Positions 16,406 to 24,618 of a stretch of DNA of 64,000 bases are shown in pieces. The DNA is taken from positions 1,743,958 through 1,807,957 of the forward strand of contig CBDHFX010000002.1 in NCBI GenBank assembly GCA_965262845.1, written 5' to 3'. The notes under the pieces were generated by a model that was not told where the DNA came from, ran no database searches, and worked only from the letters and a program-made list of their open reading frames with translations. Source of the DNA: ECT2AJA-044 sp965262845 (GTDB lineage: Bacteria > Bacteroidota > Bacteroidia > Flavobacteriales > ECT2AJA-044). The translations under genes and the position numbers were made by a program. Position 1 is the first letter of the stretch; every line of letters starts with the position of its first letter.

Positions 16406-19393
16406 ATGAAAAAAAAACTCTTACTCCTAACTTTCGCCTTTCTGACCGGGGACGCCTGGGCTCAGGCACGACTCGAGATCAACATACTTTCTGGCCGTTT
16501 CAATGACCCGGTGGTGGGCCATATCGTGGAGATCACCAATAACGGGATCGGGTTTTCCACAGAGCGGACAACTGACGAGCAGGGGAAGGTGAAGCTGAGC
16601 GGACTCCCAACCTCCGGGACTTATAGCGTGGGGAGCCCGGAAACACGTCAATACCTGCCCGCTAATTCGGGGTCCTTTGCACTGCGGTCGAACCAAACTC
16701 AGAGTGTGACCCTGATCCTGCTGGAGAAATCGCAGTATGCACTGGACGAAATAACAGTGGTGGAATCGTCCAACGCACGTATCAACACGGTGAATGCCGA
16801 GGTAAGTTCGGAACTAACAGCACGTGAGATCACACAGCTTCCGGTAGAAGGACGCGACATTACCCGCGTACTGTATCGATTGCCAAATGTGACGCAGGCG
16901 ACCGGATTCTATCCGGAGGCGCCGAATGTAAGCATCAATGGTTCCAACGGACTTTATACCAACTACACCATTGACGGACTCGATAACAACGAGAATTTTC
17001 TGGGTGGACAAAAGTTCGCGGTACCAATCGGTTTTGTGAGCAATATTACCGTACTCACGAATAACTACAGCGCTGAATATGGCTGGACCGGTAACGGGGT
17101 GTTTGATGTAACCACCAAATCGGGGAGCAATGATCCAACCGGAGAAGTGTTCTATCTGCTTCGGCCCGGGCCGGTGATCGATGCCAGCTCTCCCTACGCC
17201 CAGCGGGATCTGACCGGAAATGCGGTGAAAGACGGGTTCCAGCGGCATCAATTTGGTTTCGGGCTGGGCGGCGCCTTGCGGAAGGATAAAGCCTTTTACT
17301 ACATCAACGCCGAACAGACCCTCGACTTCAAGGATAATCTGCTCAATGTGCAGGAGCTCGGCGTTAATGAAACCGTTCCGGGCCAAAATCGGTATACCTA
17401 CCTGAGCGGGAAATTGGATTACTACTGGAACGCGCGTTCCCGCTCATCGGTGCGGGTCAATGCCGGGTTCGTGAGCGTGGATTTCCAGGGGGGCGGACCC
17501 GAAGGTGGAGTCTCTTTTCCATCGGCCGGATACAGACAGAACCGAAATTCCCTGCTCGTAGCAAACAAGAATGTCTACACAGGTGATGATTTTGTGAGCG
17601 AAACGAACTTGCTCTACAGCCGTTTTCAGTGGAACTACGCAAATCCGTACAATCCTGGCGATCCAAATGTCGAGGTGCTTGATCCGAACGGGCAAACCAT
17701 TGCACTTTTGGGACATCCGGGATTCGTTTTTGATCAGACCGAAAACACCGTGCAGCTACAGCAGAAATGCACGTGGTACCGCGATCGTCATACGGTCAGG
17801 GCCGGGGCCATGGTCATTGGCAGTCAGCACGATCTCTTCGGAGGAGGAAATCCGAACGGGAGCTATGTCGTTAAGCTCACACAGGAACAAATAGCTGATC
17901 TGGCCGCGGACAGTATCGGATCAGACCTCAGCATTGAGGATATACCATCCGATGTGGAAGTGCTGGAATACCTTGTGGAGCTTCAGCAGAAGGCCTTTGG
18001 GGTCACTCAGGCTCGTTTCAGTCTGTATGTGGAAGACCTGATCGCTGTTTCACCCAGGCTCAACTTAATGGTTGGATTGCGATATGACTACGACAACCTC
18101 TCGAAAGGGGGAAATCACCGGGGGGACTGGAACAATTTGGCACCGAGGGCCAATGCCAACTACCGGATCAATGAAAAAAGCGTTATGCGTTTCGGTTACG
18201 GGATCTTCTACGACAAGATCATCTATGCGATCTACAGCGATGCCTTGCAACAAAGCAGTACATCGGCTGACTACAAAGCGCAGATCCAGGCGCTCATTGA
18301 CCAGGGACAGCTGCCGGAAAACACGGACATAGACGCTGTGACCTTCGACGGAAATCTGAATGCCAGCCTGAATGACGTAGGCTATTTACAGGGGCCACCC
18401 GCCGAAGACCTTCAGGGCCAACGCGAGCTTATTTTTAGCAATGAACGAAGGATCCTAAATCCGGACGGATATCAAAACCCGCTGACCCATCAGTTCAACG
18501 TGGGCTATCAGTATCAGGTGAGGGGGAATATGCTCTTTTACGTGGACCTCTTGCATACGCGATCCGAAAACCTCTTCCGGGTCGTGGACCTCAACGCCCC
18601 GGCGCCGCACCCGATCGATCCGGGCAACGTGACCATCCGGCCGCAGGCCGAAGCTGATGAAAGCCGGGAGGTGCCGGTGTACGAGGGAAGCTACGCTGTG
18701 GCAAACGGCGATACGCTCCGGGGAGCCGCGCGTGGGGTGATCATGACCGAGACCGGAGGAAGCGCCCGGTACTACGCAGCAAATGTGAATTTAGTGAAGG
18801 AAAAGGGACAGGATAAATACGCCTATCGACTCAGCTATACCTTGTCGCAGCTCAGGAACAACACGGAGGATATTAACTTCCGCGCACAAGACGCGAATAA
18901 CTTTGAAGAAGAGTGGGGACCGAGTATCAACGATCGGACACATGTGCTGAACGGATTGCTGTATTTTTTCCCGGGCGACCGGTTCAGCATCAGTGTGGCG
19001 GCTTTGATCCAAAGTGGTCAGCCGATCAACCGGATCCCCGACGCAACGATCTACGGGACTACAGACCTCAATGGAGACGGACGCTCGTTCGGAGATGCCT
19101 ATGTGGGAAACAGCGACCGGAGCCCCGGCGAATCGCGCAATAGCGACCGCTTGCCCTGGAGCACCACCTTTGATCTGGGCCTGCAGTATCAGTTCGGGTT
19201 CAGCGGGGGCAGACGTATGGAGATCCGGGCAACTGTTTTTAACTTTTTTAATGCCGCAAACCTGAGCGGATACAGCAATAATGCCACACAGAGTAACCAG
19301 ATCCAGGCTGGCCCGGCCAGTTCGGGCTTGCTGGTGCGCCGGAATGCTGCTCCGCCTCGTCAGTTCCAGTTTGGTCTGCGCTATTTGTTCTAA
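16406..19393 (+). CDS. Oar-like TonB-dependent outer membrane receptor
   Basis: A 995-residue outer membrane beta-barrel receptor that should take up a substrate with energy from TonB. It has a signal peptide (MKKKLLLLTFAFLTGDAWAQ), an N-terminal carboxypeptidase-regulatory-like domain (about residues 25-110), a plug domain with SINGSNGLYTNYTIDGLDNN, and a long barrel ending in QFQFGLRYLF, with the C-terminal phenylalanine typical of outer membrane proteins. No SusD-like partner follows; the stop instead shares its last base with the start of the radical SAM gene, so the two are probably co-translated. Substrate not predictable. Confidence 0.88.
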   Translation: MKKKLLLLTFAFLTGDAWAQARLEINILSGRFNDPVVGHIVEITNNGIGFSTERTTDEQGKVKLSGLPTSGTYSVGSPETRQYLPANSGSFALRSNQTQSVTLILLEKSQYALDEITVVESSNARINTVNAEVSSELTAREITQLPVEGRDITRVLYRLPNVTQATGFYPEAPNVSINGSNGLYTNYTIDGLDNNENFLGGQKFAVPIGFVSNITVLTNNYSAEYGWTGNGVFDVTTKSGSNDPTGEVFYLLRPGPVIDASSPYAQRDLTGNAVKDGFQRHQFGFGLGGALRKDKAFYYINAEQTLDFKDNLLNVQELGVNETVPGQNRYTYLSGKLDYYWNARSRSSVRVNAGFVSVDFQGGGPEGGVSFPSAGYRQNRNSLLVANKNVYTGDDFVSETNLLYSRFQWNYANPYNPGDPNVEVLDPNGQTIALLGHPGFVFDQTENTVQLQQKCTWYRDRHTVRAGAMVIGSQHDLFGGGNPNGSYVVKLTQEQIADLAADSIGSDLSIEDIPSDVEVLEYLVELQQKAFGVTQARFSLYVEDLIAVSPRLNLMVGLRYDYDNLSKGGNHRGDWNNLAPRANANYRINEKSVMRFGYGIFYDKIIYAIYSDALQQSSTSADYKAQIQALIDQGQLPENTDIDAVTFDGNLNASLNDVGYLQGPPAEDLQGQRELIFSNERRILNPDGYQNPLTHQFNVGYQYQVRGNMLFYVDLLHTRSENLFRVVDLNAPAPHPIDPGNVTIRPQAEADESREVPVYEGSYAVANGDTLRGAARGVIMTETGGSARYYAANVNLVKEKGQDKYAYRLSYTLSQLRNNTEDINFRAQDANNFEEEWGPSINDRTHVLNGLLYFFPGDRFSISVAALIQSGQPINRIPDATIYGTTDLNGDGRSFGDAYVGNSDRSPGESRNSDRLPWSTTFDLGLQYQFGFSGGRRMEIRATVFNFFNAANLSGYSNNATQSNQIQAGPASSGLLVRRNAAPPRQFQFGLRYLF

Positions 19394-20334
19394 TGAGATC
19401 AGAAATGTCCGGTTTCAATCACTTCGAAAGCGTCTATTGGGTTTTTACCCAACTGTGCAACGATGAATGTGCTCATTGCTACAACATGAGTGGTCCGCGC
19501 GGTGCGCGGATCTCGCTGCAAGATTGCCTGGCAATCGTAGACAACCTGCCCGAAAAAATGGACCGGTTGATCCTGTCGGGTGGTGAGCCGCTGGCAGAAC
19601 GAAAGAAGCTATACGCGATCCTGGATAAGGTGCGGGAACGGTACGGCAATTCGGTGCAGATCATGCTGCAGACCAACGGCGATTTGCTGAACGCGGAACG
19701 GCTCCGGAAACTGCTCAGCAAAGGCGTAACCCGTTTTGATATCGCCAGTATCGATCGCTTTCACAAGCATAAGGGCGAGCGGTTGGGGCAGATCGCGGAA
19801 CTGTTTAAGGCAGCCGGCGTGCGGAGCGATAAGGACCCGCTCATTGGCAAGGACAGTCATGTGCGTCAGGATCTGACCTGGGGTTACTGGGGCGCAACGG
19901 AAGACCTGTGGCTTGGTGGAAACTGGGCGCGGGGACGAGCGATGCTGACCGACGTCTGGAAGCGTGATCCAACCCATAACCCCTGCGGCGTGCTGAGTGG
20001 TGCCATCGGTTTCCTCGGAGGCAGAGATGTGCCGATGGAAGTGAGCATTCAGCTCTGGGCTATCAATCCCTGCTGTCCGGGCACTAAAGATGCCATGGGC
20101 GATGCCCGCATCGAAAAAGTGAGCGATGTGGTTGAACGCGTAAGTGGATCCCCGATCTTTCAGCACCTGAACGACGGCAACCCCTGGAAGATGGGAGAGA
20201 GCATTGGTATCAGCGAAAACCATGCCCGCGAGCGCACGGAAGTGCTTGAGAACGTATGCCTTTGGTGCGATGAATTCTTCGACAGGCACTTCGATATGCG
20301 CACCCTATCGAAAAAAAAGGATCCCGTTCTTTAA
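19393..20334 (+). CDS. Radical SAM protein of unknown substrate
   Basis: A 313-residue radical SAM enzyme. The Fe4S4 cysteines are C22, C26 and C29 in LCNDECAHCYNMSG (C-x3-C-x2-C), and the SAM-binding GGE motif follows as LILSGGEPL. Further cysteines near the C-terminus (INPCCPGTKDAMGD and NVCLWCDEFF) could bind an auxiliary cluster, as in SPASM-like proteins, but the spacing is not a clear match. It overlaps the upstream receptor gene by one base (TAATG); an ATG four codons in (19405) is the alternative start. A link between the receptor and a maturation or modification reaction is possible but unproven. Confidence 0.8.
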   Translation: MRSEMSGFNHFESVYWVFTQLCNDECAHCYNMSGPRGARISLQDCLAIVDNLPEKMDRLILSGGEPLAERKKLYAILDKVRERYGNSVQIMLQTNGDLLNAERLRKLLSKGVTRFDIASIDRFHKHKGERLGQIAELFKAAGVRSDKDPLIGKDSHVRQDLTWGYWGATEDLWLGGNWARGRAMLTDVWKRDPTHNPCGVLSGAIGFLGGRDVPMEVSIQLWAINPCCPGTKDAMGDARIEKVSDVVERVSGSPIFQHLNDGNPWKMGESIGISENHARERTEVLENVCLWCDEFFDRHFDMRTLSKKKDPVL

Positions 20335-20391
20335 AAACATGACAAAACCAGCCTTTCAGGCTCAGGTAGTATCTATCACACCCCATCAAAA

Positions 20392-21255
20392 GTGGCAGTA
20401 AAGGATTATCTATCGCTTATCAAGTTCAGTCACACGGTCTTCGCACTTCCCTTTGCGCTGATCGGCTATTTCTATGCTGTTCAGACCACTCCGGCCGAAT
20501 TTTCCTGGCGCCTTTTCGGATTGGTCCTCTTATGTATGGTGTTCGTTCGTTCCGCAGCGATGGCCTTTAACCGATATCTGGATCGCGATATTGACGCAGC
20601 CAACCCGCGCACCGCGGCAGTCCGGGAGATCCCCAGGGGCATTATCTCGCCGCAGGCGGCGCTTGTTTTTGTGATCGCAAACAGCCTTTTGTTCGTCGCG
20701 AGCACCTATTTCATCAATACGCTTGTTTTTTGCTTGTCGCCCGTGGCCCTGCTCATCACCCTCGGCTACAGCTATACCAAGCGATTCACCGCGTTCTGTC
20801 ACCTGATCCTCGGCCTCGGGCTAAGTTTGGCCCCCGTTGGCGCTTATTTGGCCGTTACTGCATTTTTTGCAGCCGTTCCTGTTTGGTTCGGCGTGGCCAT
20901 ACTCACATGGGTAGGCGGGTTTGACATCATATACTCATTGCAGGATGATGCCTTTGACCGCGAACAGAACCTCCGCAGCATGCCCGTGCTGCTCGATCGG
21001 CCAGGTGCCCTGAAGCTGTCGGCAGCACTTCATATAATTACGGCCTCCGCACTTGCTACGGCCGGATGGGCAGGCAGCTTCGCCTGGCTTTTCTGGACCG
21101 GATACCTGTTCTTCATTCGGATGCTCATACGGCAACACCGACTGGTTAGTCCGCACAACCTGTCGAAGGTGAACCTTGCCTTCATGACCACGAACGGTGT
21201 GGCATCGGTGGTCTTCGGCGGCCTTGTTATCCTTGATCTGTTTCTGTATCGCTGA
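20392..21255 (+). CDS. UbiA-family prenyltransferase, probably quinone biosynthesis
   Basis: An integral membrane prenyltransferase that attaches a polyprenyl chain to an aromatic acceptor. The GTG-started 287-residue protein begins MAVKDYLSLIKFSHTVFALP and has the first Asp-rich motif at residues 60-68 (NRYLDRDID) and a second at YSLQDDAFDREQN, with several hydrophobic helices between. It resembles the UbiA-like group used for menaquinone by the futalosine route (MqnP) or putative 4-hydroxybenzoate transferases; no other quinone gene is nearby, so the acceptor is not settled. It lies 57 bp after the radical SAM gene. Confidence 0.85.
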   Translation: MAVKDYLSLIKFSHTVFALPFALIGYFYAVQTTPAEFSWRLFGLVLLCMVFVRSAAMAFNRYLDRDIDAANPRTAAVREIPRGIISPQAALVFVIANSLLFVASTYFINTLVFCLSPVALLITLGYSYTKRFTAFCHLILGLGLSLAPVGAYLAVTAFFAAVPVWFGVAILTWVGGFDIIYSLQDDAFDREQNLRSMPVLLDRPGALKLSAALHIITASALATAGWAGSFAWLFWTGYLFFIRMLIRQHRLVSPHNLSKVNLAFMTTNGVASVVFGGLVILDLFLYR

Positions 21256-21326
21256 TTTCCCATTAAAAAAATATGCCGTACCTTCGGGCCGAAGCCTAAC
21301 CGACCTCATATGCCACGAACCCTTTG

Positions 21327-22460
21327 ATGGATCGCCAAGTTGACATAAACATTGCCAACCTCGAACGGGAATACCTTGAATTTCCGAATCAGGCCATCTA
21401 CGAACCGCCAGTCGCCTCAAAGCGGCTCACTAAATTGTGGAACTGGGAATTTTGGCCATGGCACCTGCTGTACATTCCGGTCTATTTCAAGAGCCTCGTA
21501 TGGGCATTCAGGGCCCGGCACCCCTTTTACTTTGCCCTTTCAAACCCCGGATTCAAATACGGCGGTATGTTCGGGGAGGATAAGTGGAATATTTACTCCA
21601 GGCTGCCCGGGCATTTGTATCCCAAAAGCTTTTTGTGGAATAACCTTAAGGGAGAACGCGATTTCCGCTGGTGGTTCACACGCCATCAGCTTGACTTCCC
21701 GCTGATCGCCAAACCGAATCGCGGAGAACGCGGAAATGGAGTCCGGATCCTGCACAACTGGGATGAGGTTCTGCTCTATCGGAAGCAGGCTTCCTTTGAC
21801 GTGATCATTCAGGAATTCGTAGACCTGCCCTGGGAGATCGGGATCTTTTACTACCGGCTGCCGCACGAAAAAAAGGGACGCATCAGCTCCGTGGTGGTGA
21901 AGCATTTTACGCGGCTGAAAGGTGATGGAAAAAGCACGGTGGCCGAATTGATCCGGAACCACCCCCGTTTGCGCTTTTTTGAGAAGGACCTGTTTAAGCA
22001 ACACAAAAACCACTGGTTTAACGTGCCAAACGGGAACGAGGATTACAGCCTGGTTCGACTGGGGAACCACAACAAGGGAGTGATCTTCCTTGATGGAAAA
22101 GACATGATCAACGAACAGCTGATCAGGCAGATCGACTCGGTATCGCAAAGTATTGACGGCTTCTTCTACGGTCGGTACGATATCAGATGCAGGAGCCTGG
22201 AGGACCTCTATGCCGGACAGTTTTGCATTATTGAACTGAACGGTGCCATGTCGGAGCCAGGACATATTTACCACCCCTGCTCATCGTTGCGGAAAGGTCT
22301 TTACTCCTTGCTGCACCACCACAAGGTAATCTACCGGATCGCTAAGGAAAACAGGGCCGCCGGCTTCCGCTACCCTGCGTTCCTTAAAAGTTTAAAGGAC
22401 TTCCGTGCCTACCTCAAATACAACAAATACCTGCAGGCCTGGCAGAAAAAAACGGGTTGA
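21327..22460 (+). CDS. ATP-grasp fold protein, function unknown
   Basis: A 377-residue protein (ATG 21327; a TTG one codon upstream is unlikely). The middle and C-terminal parts look like an ATP-grasp ligase: a nucleotide-binding segment FPLIAKPNRGERGNGVRI, a hinge strand VIIQEFVDLPWEIGIFYY, and a metal-binding end with FYGRYDIRCRS and FCIIELNGAMSEPGHIYHP. The N-terminal about 90 residues are aromatic-rich (WNWEFWPWHLLYIPVYFKSL) and may associate with the membrane. A weak -7-like element, TACCTTCG at 21279, precedes it. Substrate unknown; D-Ala-D-Ala ligase-like proteins are the nearest relatives I can name. Confidence 0.7.
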   Translation: MDRQVDINIANLEREYLEFPNQAIYEPPVASKRLTKLWNWEFWPWHLLYIPVYFKSLVWAFRARHPFYFALSNPGFKYGGMFGEDKWNIYSRLPGHLYPKSFLWNNLKGERDFRWWFTRHQLDFPLIAKPNRGERGNGVRILHNWDEVLLYRKQASFDVIIQEFVDLPWEIGIFYYRLPHEKKGRISSVVVKHFTRLKGDGKSTVAELIRNHPRLRFFEKDLFKQHKNHWFNVPNGNEDYSLVRLGNHNKGVIFLDGKDMINEQLIRQIDSVSQSIDGFFYGRYDIRCRSLEDLYAGQFCIIELNGAMSEPGHIYHPCSSLRKGLYSLLHHHKVIYRIAKENRAAGFRYPAFLKSLKDFRAYLKYNKYLQAWQKKTG

Positions 22461-22864
22461 TCAGCCCGTCTGCACGACAGTCCAGCTCAGGCAATAACCT
22501 TCCGGGCTGACCGCTCCATCGGAGAACAGCTGACATCCGCCACAATGACCTTCAAACTTGTCGGGCTCATAAAATTGACAGTTCAGGCAGTTCTCCCCCT
22601 TTTTTTCGCTTAGGGTCACATACTTAAGGCTTTCACGCATATTCAGCTCAACCTCCGTGAGGTTTTTGTTGTACTCTTCGCAGTCGGTATCCTCCATGTT
22701 CGGATCAGGCCGGGGTTTGGGTGAAGGGGCAGCGGCATTTTCCCCTCCGGCATCCGATCCAGCTCCTCCCCCCTGCAGGCGGCGAGTAATGAAAAGCCGG
22801 TAACGGCTGTAAGGCTTAGGATACTGCATTTTTTCAAAAATTCCCTGCGGTCTGATCTTTCCAT
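22461..22864 (-). pseudogene. HiPIP-like iron-sulfur lipoprotein gene, frameshifted at a G run
   Basis: Two overlapping minus-strand frames make one gene. The first, from ATG 22864, encodes MERSDRREFLKKCSILSLTA and continues VTGFSLLAAC, a Tat-like motif with a lipobox. The second holds a high-potential iron-sulfur protein pattern with four cysteines (GENCLNCQFYEPDKFEGHCG and GCQLFSDGAVSPEGYCLSW) and ends at 22461. They meet at a run of six G on the minus strand (about 22768-22775); one more G would join them as a single protein of about 134 residues. So this is either a true frameshift, a slipped-strand variable run, or a sequencing error. If intact, the product would be an exported electron carrier. 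Confidence 0.72.
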
Positions 22865-23099
22865 AATGCGAACGACTGGTGTCCTTAAATTATAATGGAT
22901 GGCCCGTCAGGCCAGCTTGTGAAGGTACATAAAATTTTCCTTGCCGGCAAAGTTCAGGCTCATTCCCACAGACTTTCCATCCATCTTCCCGAAGGCTTTA
23001 AAAGCTCATCGGGCACCGTTTGCCTAAACGGACTGGGGCTGCCGGAGGGCCCGATCGGGCTTCAACATGACTTTGCCTCCGGAGCCCGTTCCTAAAGCC
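22865..23099. other. Unassigned gap between the HiPIP and PPTase genes
   Basis: About 235 bp with no convincing gene. Short frames occur on both strands (a 66-codon one on plus at 22895, a 23-codon one on minus beginning MDGKSVGMSLNFAGKENFMY), but neither has recognisable similarity or initiation context. Confidence 0.4.
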
Positions 23100-23747
23100 T
23101 TAGAACATAACTGGCTTCACCTGTACAACAGCTTTTTTTTGCTGGATGGCCAAATGAACGATATGTTCAGCCGATCCGACGTCAACAGACCTGGTGAACC
23201 AGGTGTTCTCACGGAAATGGAATACGCCCGGATCCGACCCGGTTATCTCACACAGAGGCAAGGTAAGTCCGCCGCCCGTCTCCTTTACGATCGCTTCCTT
23301 TTGGGTCCAGCGGCAAAAAAAAGCCCGTAGGGGATCCGGGCTCTGGCGAAACGATTCCATTTCGGCCAAATTAAACTGCCTGGTGAACAAAAACGGATCT
23401 TTTGGCCGTACCCTCTCGCTGTCCAATCCGACCGTGAGGTCGCGGGACCAGGCAATCGCCACGAACCGGTCCGTATGCGTGATGTTGAAGTGGAACAGCT
23501 CTGAATGAAAGGGTTTGCCATGAGTGCTATAGCAGATGCCGGTCAGTTTTTCAGGCGGTTCACCCTCCTCAATGCAGGCCTGCCGCAGCAAAAGTTTTCC
23601 GGCCAGGGCGTTAAAGAATGGTTTAAAGTGCTTAAATTGGCGCACTCTGTTTAGCTGGTTATCGGGCAGCAGCGACATATACTGTTCCCCGGTACCCCGC
23701 TGCCAGCGGTAATCATGTAAATAAAAGCGAACCTGAACCTGCGCCAC
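23100..23747 (-). CDS. 4'-phosphopantetheinyl transferase superfamily protein
   Basis: Transfers 4'-phosphopantetheine from CoA to a carrier-protein serine. Family motifs are clear: the metal-binding VGLDSERVR, and the catalytic helix FFCRWTQKEAIVKETGGGL (WxxKExxxK), together with FNITHTDRFVAIAW. The frame is open to 23813 but that would overlap the divergent carbonic anhydrase gene; a GTG at 23747 (VAQVQVRFYLHDYRW) is my preferred start, giving about 215 residues of the Sfp/Gsp type. The carrier protein it serves is not in the window. Confidence 0.82.
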   Translation of the reverse strand: MAQVQVRFYLHDYRWQRGTGEQYMSLLPDNQLNRVRQFKHFKPFFNALAGKLLLRQACIEEGEPPEKLTGICYSTHGKPFHSELFHFNITHTDRFVAIAWSRDLTVGLDSERVRPKDPFLFTRQFNLAEMESFRQSPDPLRAFFCRWTQKEAIVKETGGGLTLPLCEITGSDPGVFHFRENTWFTRSVDVGSAEHIVHLAIQQKKAVVQVKPVMF

Positions 23748-23776
23748 GCGGGTGATCTTTAAACCAAAAGTACAAT

Positions 23777-24364
23777 ATGAGCACGAACCTATCGGCCGGT
23801 GAGGCACTGGCAAAACTGAAGGAAGGAAACAACCGGTTCGCCGGGAACCAGCTCACCCACCCACATGAAGATATGGAATGGCGGGCCTCGCTGGTCAACG
23901 GGCAGGAGCCCTATGCGGTGATCGTAACCTGTTCAGACAGTCGCGTGGTTCCGGAAATGGTGTTTGATCAGGGACTGGGCGACCTGTTCGTGATCCGCGT
24001 CGCCGGAAACGTGGCTAAGGACAAGGTGATCGGGACGATCGAATACGCCGTCGTTCACCTCGGGGTAAACCTGGTGGTGGTGATGGGACACGAGAGCTGC
24101 GGAGCCGTGGGGGCCTCGCTGGAGACCGAGCTTCCGGGAGGGCATATTGATGCGCTGGTGCACCAGATCCGTCCGGCTGTGCTCGCCGCACAGGAAATGG
24201 AAGGGGATCTTTTGACCAATGCCATAAAGACCAATGCCAGAATGGTGGCACGGAATATCCAGGATAGCGATCCGTACCTAAAGCCGAAACACAGCAACGG
24301 ACAAATGAGCGTTATACCGGCCTATTACCGGCTGGGCGACGGAGTGGTTGAATTCCTCTCATAA
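23777..24364 (+). CDS. Beta-class carbonic anhydrase
   Basis: Interconverts CO2 and bicarbonate with a zinc ion. The 195-residue protein has the zinc ligands C52 (TCSDSRVVPE), H105 and C108 (MGHESCGAVGA), and the catalytic Asp-Arg pair D54/R56. No signal peptide, so cytoplasmic. Transcribed divergently from the phosphopantetheinyl transferase gene; the two starts lie within about 30 bp. Assignment to the class is firm. Confidence 0.92.
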   Translation: MSTNLSAGEALAKLKEGNNRFAGNQLTHPHEDMEWRASLVNGQEPYAVIVTCSDSRVVPEMVFDQGLGDLFVIRVAGNVAKDKVIGTIEYAVVHLGVNLVVVMGHESCGAVGASLETELPGGHIDALVHQIRPAVLAAQEMEGDLLTNAIKTNARMVARNIQDSDPYLKPKHSNGQMSVIPAYYRLGDGVVEFLS

Positions 24365-24394
24365 ATATCAGAATGAACCGGATTAGTAAGAAAA

Positions 24395-24409
24395 CGACTA
24401 TTTTAGTCG
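24395..24409 (+). terminator. Hairpin downstream of carbonic anhydrase
   Basis: CGACTA / TAGTCG around a three-base loop, about 30 bp after the stop codon. Only an AT-rich tail follows, so this is a weak candidate. Confidence 0.3.
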
Positions 24410-24416
24410 AATAAAT

Positions 24417-24449
24417 TTGGGATTTATATCTTTAATTTGTATACCTTTG
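24417..24449 (+). promoter_or_regulatory. Bacteroidota-type promoter of the RHS locus
   Basis: TACCTTTG at 24442-24449 fits the -7 consensus and TTG at 24417-24419 lies 22 bases upstream. It precedes the first RHS-locus gene with a leader of about 160 nt, in which I see no clear gene or known riboswitch. Confidence 0.6.
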
Positions 24450-24618
24450 CATATGCATTTGGGTTTGATCGGAGTCGGAGGCTTCATTGCCTGAGTAAGG
24501 CCAGGCAGGTTCAATGATACCGGATCACACATCAATTCCAAACGGGCAAACGTAAAAAATATAACCATTCAGCAACATGGGCAAACCCGCTTCACTTTTT
24601 CTAAAAAGCGACTTCAAT

